From assembly GCA_934167665.1 (NCBI GenBank), contig CAKPLN010000001.1, positions 248,001-312,000 of the forward strand: DNA of 64,000 nucleotides. Reading direction: 5' to 3'. Below the pieces are notes generated by a model, which was not told the DNA's origin, made no database searches, and was given only the letters and a program-made list of their open reading frames with translations. The position numbers and the translations under genes are program-made. Positions 63,401 to 64,000 of this stretch are shown piece after piece; position 1 is the stretch's first letter, and every line of letters starts with the position of its first letter. This DNA is from an uncultured Bacilli bacterium. Its GTDB lineage: Bacteria > Bacillota_I > Bacilli_A > RF39 > UBA660.

Positions 63401-63938
63401 AACATTTCTTTAAATCACCTATGACTTCCTTATATTCGGTTTCCCATGTTTTGATAACATCTAAAGCTATATCAAAATAAGTATTTAAAACTATATCTGA
63501 AATGTTTTCTCTTTCCAATGCTTCAGATATTCCTAACAAGAAGGCTTGATTAATATCATCATAATTACTATTTATAATAATTGGCATTAAACGAACTTTG
63601 TTATTTCTAACTTCATTCATCATTTCTGACAATTCTTCATCTACTTTTGATACCTTCTTTATAAATAATTCTATCTCTTTATTATCAGAATCATCATAAT
63701 TTCCAAGTAATGTCATAAGAACTAATAATAAATGTGATTTACCTTTTCCATATGGGCCAATCAATGTTGTTGCCCTATTTTTTCCGTTAATTACACTATT
63801 AAGATAAAATTTTAATATTTCACTTCCATCTTTGGTAGGAATGTATTCTTTAATTTTTGAAATATTATTGATATCAAATTGTAAATTAACAGAATATTGA
63901 AAATTCTCATTAACCTTAATTAAATTGTTATATTTCAT
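60450..63938 (-). CDS. Large P-loop ATPase of the defence operon (1162 aa)
   Basis: The N-terminal 260 residues form an AAA-like ATPase with Walker A LIGPYGKGKSHLL (residues about 59-71) and Walker B GIFIAFDEFSKFLE (about 244-257). The rest is a long, mostly helical scaffold without a recognisable nuclease or methylase domain. Large ATPases with GPYGKGKSH-type loops occur in BREX-like and phosphorothioation-linked (Pbe-like) systems. It may be a motor or scaffold subunit. The ATG follows AGGAGGTAAGGC; the cysteine desulfurase gene starts 15 bases after its stop. Confidence 0.7.
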   Translation of the reverse strand: MKYNNLIKVNENFQYSVNLQFDINNISKIKEYIPTKDGSEILKFYLNSVINGKNRATTLIGPYGKGKSHLLLVLMTLLGNYDDSDNKEIELFIKKVSKVDEELSEMMNEVRNNKVRLMPIIINSNYDDINQAFLLGISEALERENISDIVLNTYFDIALDVIKTWETEYKEVIGDLKKCLDNNNSTIKDLKQGLKNYSRKHYEIFKEVYRCISRGQEFKPLVNTDIVKTYKDITYEISKLGYTGIFIAFDEFSKFLESSSEGTIMRDLKILQDFAELSSRTGKTEQIHLSCITHKAMNEYLKNFDESKANSFKTVEGRFKNIYFNSSMEQNYEIVSHALKKEKSFNDFYEEYEKNNEKFYSEIKELSIFKNTDNIEKILFKECFPLNPITTYSLIELSEKIAQNERTLFTFLTDDDVNGLKYFIINESTGLFTIDKVYDYFSMLLKKETEESIKSIWLKSENALKKNISDDSRKIIKAISIIYMLNNLEEFSPSDSVVKLSTGLSNSEYNRAIDELFDKSILRRKKITEELDFATMFNRKLTKDIKELVENKYSEINEKSILNEIIGTWYSIPRRYNENYKITRFFSNIFMTENELLNLSNFDLLFENNYCDGIVINLIKNNKDISKVKNHFNSIGDDRVVLKVSKLTFSKAFSNLLKEYEAINYLRQQNLETSDVDEELQMMKEEVVDAIHDAVKEYISEDNIACCLYLSKEDKKVKYLSSILSDVCEVVYDKTPIINNELINKRDLSAPIKKARGIVIDCVLNNDTSDIKSTTSAEATIYKAIVDKNELPSVKSILELMKDFIHKSDNKKKNFSDLYNIIEKKPYSIRKGIIPVLLSMALRDYSDNVIIYYLNREIDLNSDSLIKINDNPDKYYILTEKGTAEKIRYIDGMMSIFNINNKDNSLRINVHNLVEEMKKWVLGLPRLIKEASTSDESLGIRVEYLNIKSELLRPDINNNELLFNTLPDLFNGDLDSVLKEIEEMKNTFDSYIDNYYSELVKTTKNVLNKSYKGSLVTLLKELYDSVEKNVKKRILDVKTKMFVDYISDIQTHDDNKVVDKIAKILTGFYVEDWQPSEKANFINELNNVKDSIYRKEELSLGKKIVLINGDKTIEKNLTQDNEISALGSTMKNNIEEILDEYGGSLSEQEKISVLLDIMKQYM

Positions 63939-63941
63939 GCC

Positions 63942-64000
63942 TTACCTCCTACTAAAGTATTCCTTCATTATCTCTTCTAAATCCATCTTTCTTCTTAAAT
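63942..64000 (-). CDS. C-terminal end of an upstream gene (cut by the window)
   Basis: The minus strand is open from the window edge to TAA at 63942-63944, encoding ...LRRKMDLEEIMKEYFSRR. The stop lies within the ribosome-site region of the 1162-residue gene (3 bases before its ATG), so both belong to one operon. By synteny with Dnd loci this would be the place for a DndC-type sulfurtransferase, but too little is visible to tell. Confidence 0.5.
   Translation of the reverse strand, partial: LRRKMDLEEIMKEYFSRR

Noticed and set aside
1..64000. TGA read as tryptophan (Mycoplasma-type code)
   Set aside because: alaS, mutS, gltX and others are full length with TGG tryptophans and no internal TGA. 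The one in-frame TGA (41553) lies in a decayed accessory gene.
1..64000. CRISPR array or rRNA genes
   Set aside because: No regularly spaced repeat-spacer units and no rRNA-like sequence were seen; repeats found are the tRNA-Met flank pair and the short CTTGG series.

Overview
The window is about 64 kb of very AT-rich DNA from a low-GC Gram-positive, spore-former-like bacterium (Bacillota, plausibly an uncultured gut member of the Erysipelotrichia/Bacilli group). The evidence is the sporulation set (SpoIIM, pro-SigE, SpoIIGA, SpoIVB), a class B-like sortase with a candidate substrate, a tRNA-Ala T-box, strong AGGAGG ribosome sites, TTGACA/TATAAT-type promoters, and CCA-encoding tRNAs. TGA is a stop here: long conserved genes such as alaS and mutS read through intact with TGG for Trp.

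Positions 1-39.7 kb are mainly core chromosome. A membrane protein, a ZIP transporter, QueH, a zinc-ribbon protein, MurC, a GT39-like membrane enzyme and tRNA-Glu(CTC) come first. SpoIIM, a DUF1540 protein, DeoB, XerD, RarA and RsuA follow. A T-box then controls two P-loop kinases, AlaS and HolA. Next come an AI-2E-type transporter, YigZ, a helicase-associated-repeat protein, the spoIIGA-sigE pair, a DUF421 protein, SpoIVB, and a surface protein divergent from a sortase. The mutS-nusB-xseA-xseB operon, GltX, tRNA-Gln(CTG) and a large membrane-anchored wall hydrolase close this part.

At 39.7-42.0 kb, a roughly 2.2-kb accessory insert carries a GNAT acetyltransferase, two ASCH-type genes and a broken gene. 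It lies between two near-identical 60-bp direct repeats, one of which abuts the 3' end of tRNA-Met. At 42.1-45.3 kb is a four-gene unit: two small helical proteins, then two paralogous alpha/beta-hydrolase-fold proteins whose shared C-terminal helical tails end in YxxxD, suggesting type VII secretion. At 45.6-48.1 kb a 770-residue sigma-70 protein with long N- and C-terminal extensions is coupled to a 51-residue coiled-coil protein.

From about 50.5 kb to the right edge the window enters an integrated element. The 3' half of a tRNA-Arg(CCT) sits beside a tyrosine recombinase, two excisionase-like regulators and small unknown genes. Then comes a long leftward defence-type operon. In transcription order it encodes an unidentified protein whose last codons are visible, a 1162-residue ATPase, a DndA/SufS-like cysteine desulfurase, a helicase with an N-terminal PLD-like domain, a small coupled protein, a DndD-like SMC-type ATPase and a 178-residue protein. 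The combination suggests a variant phosphorothioation (Dnd-like) modification/defence system cut by the window edge. It is the most interesting object in the window.
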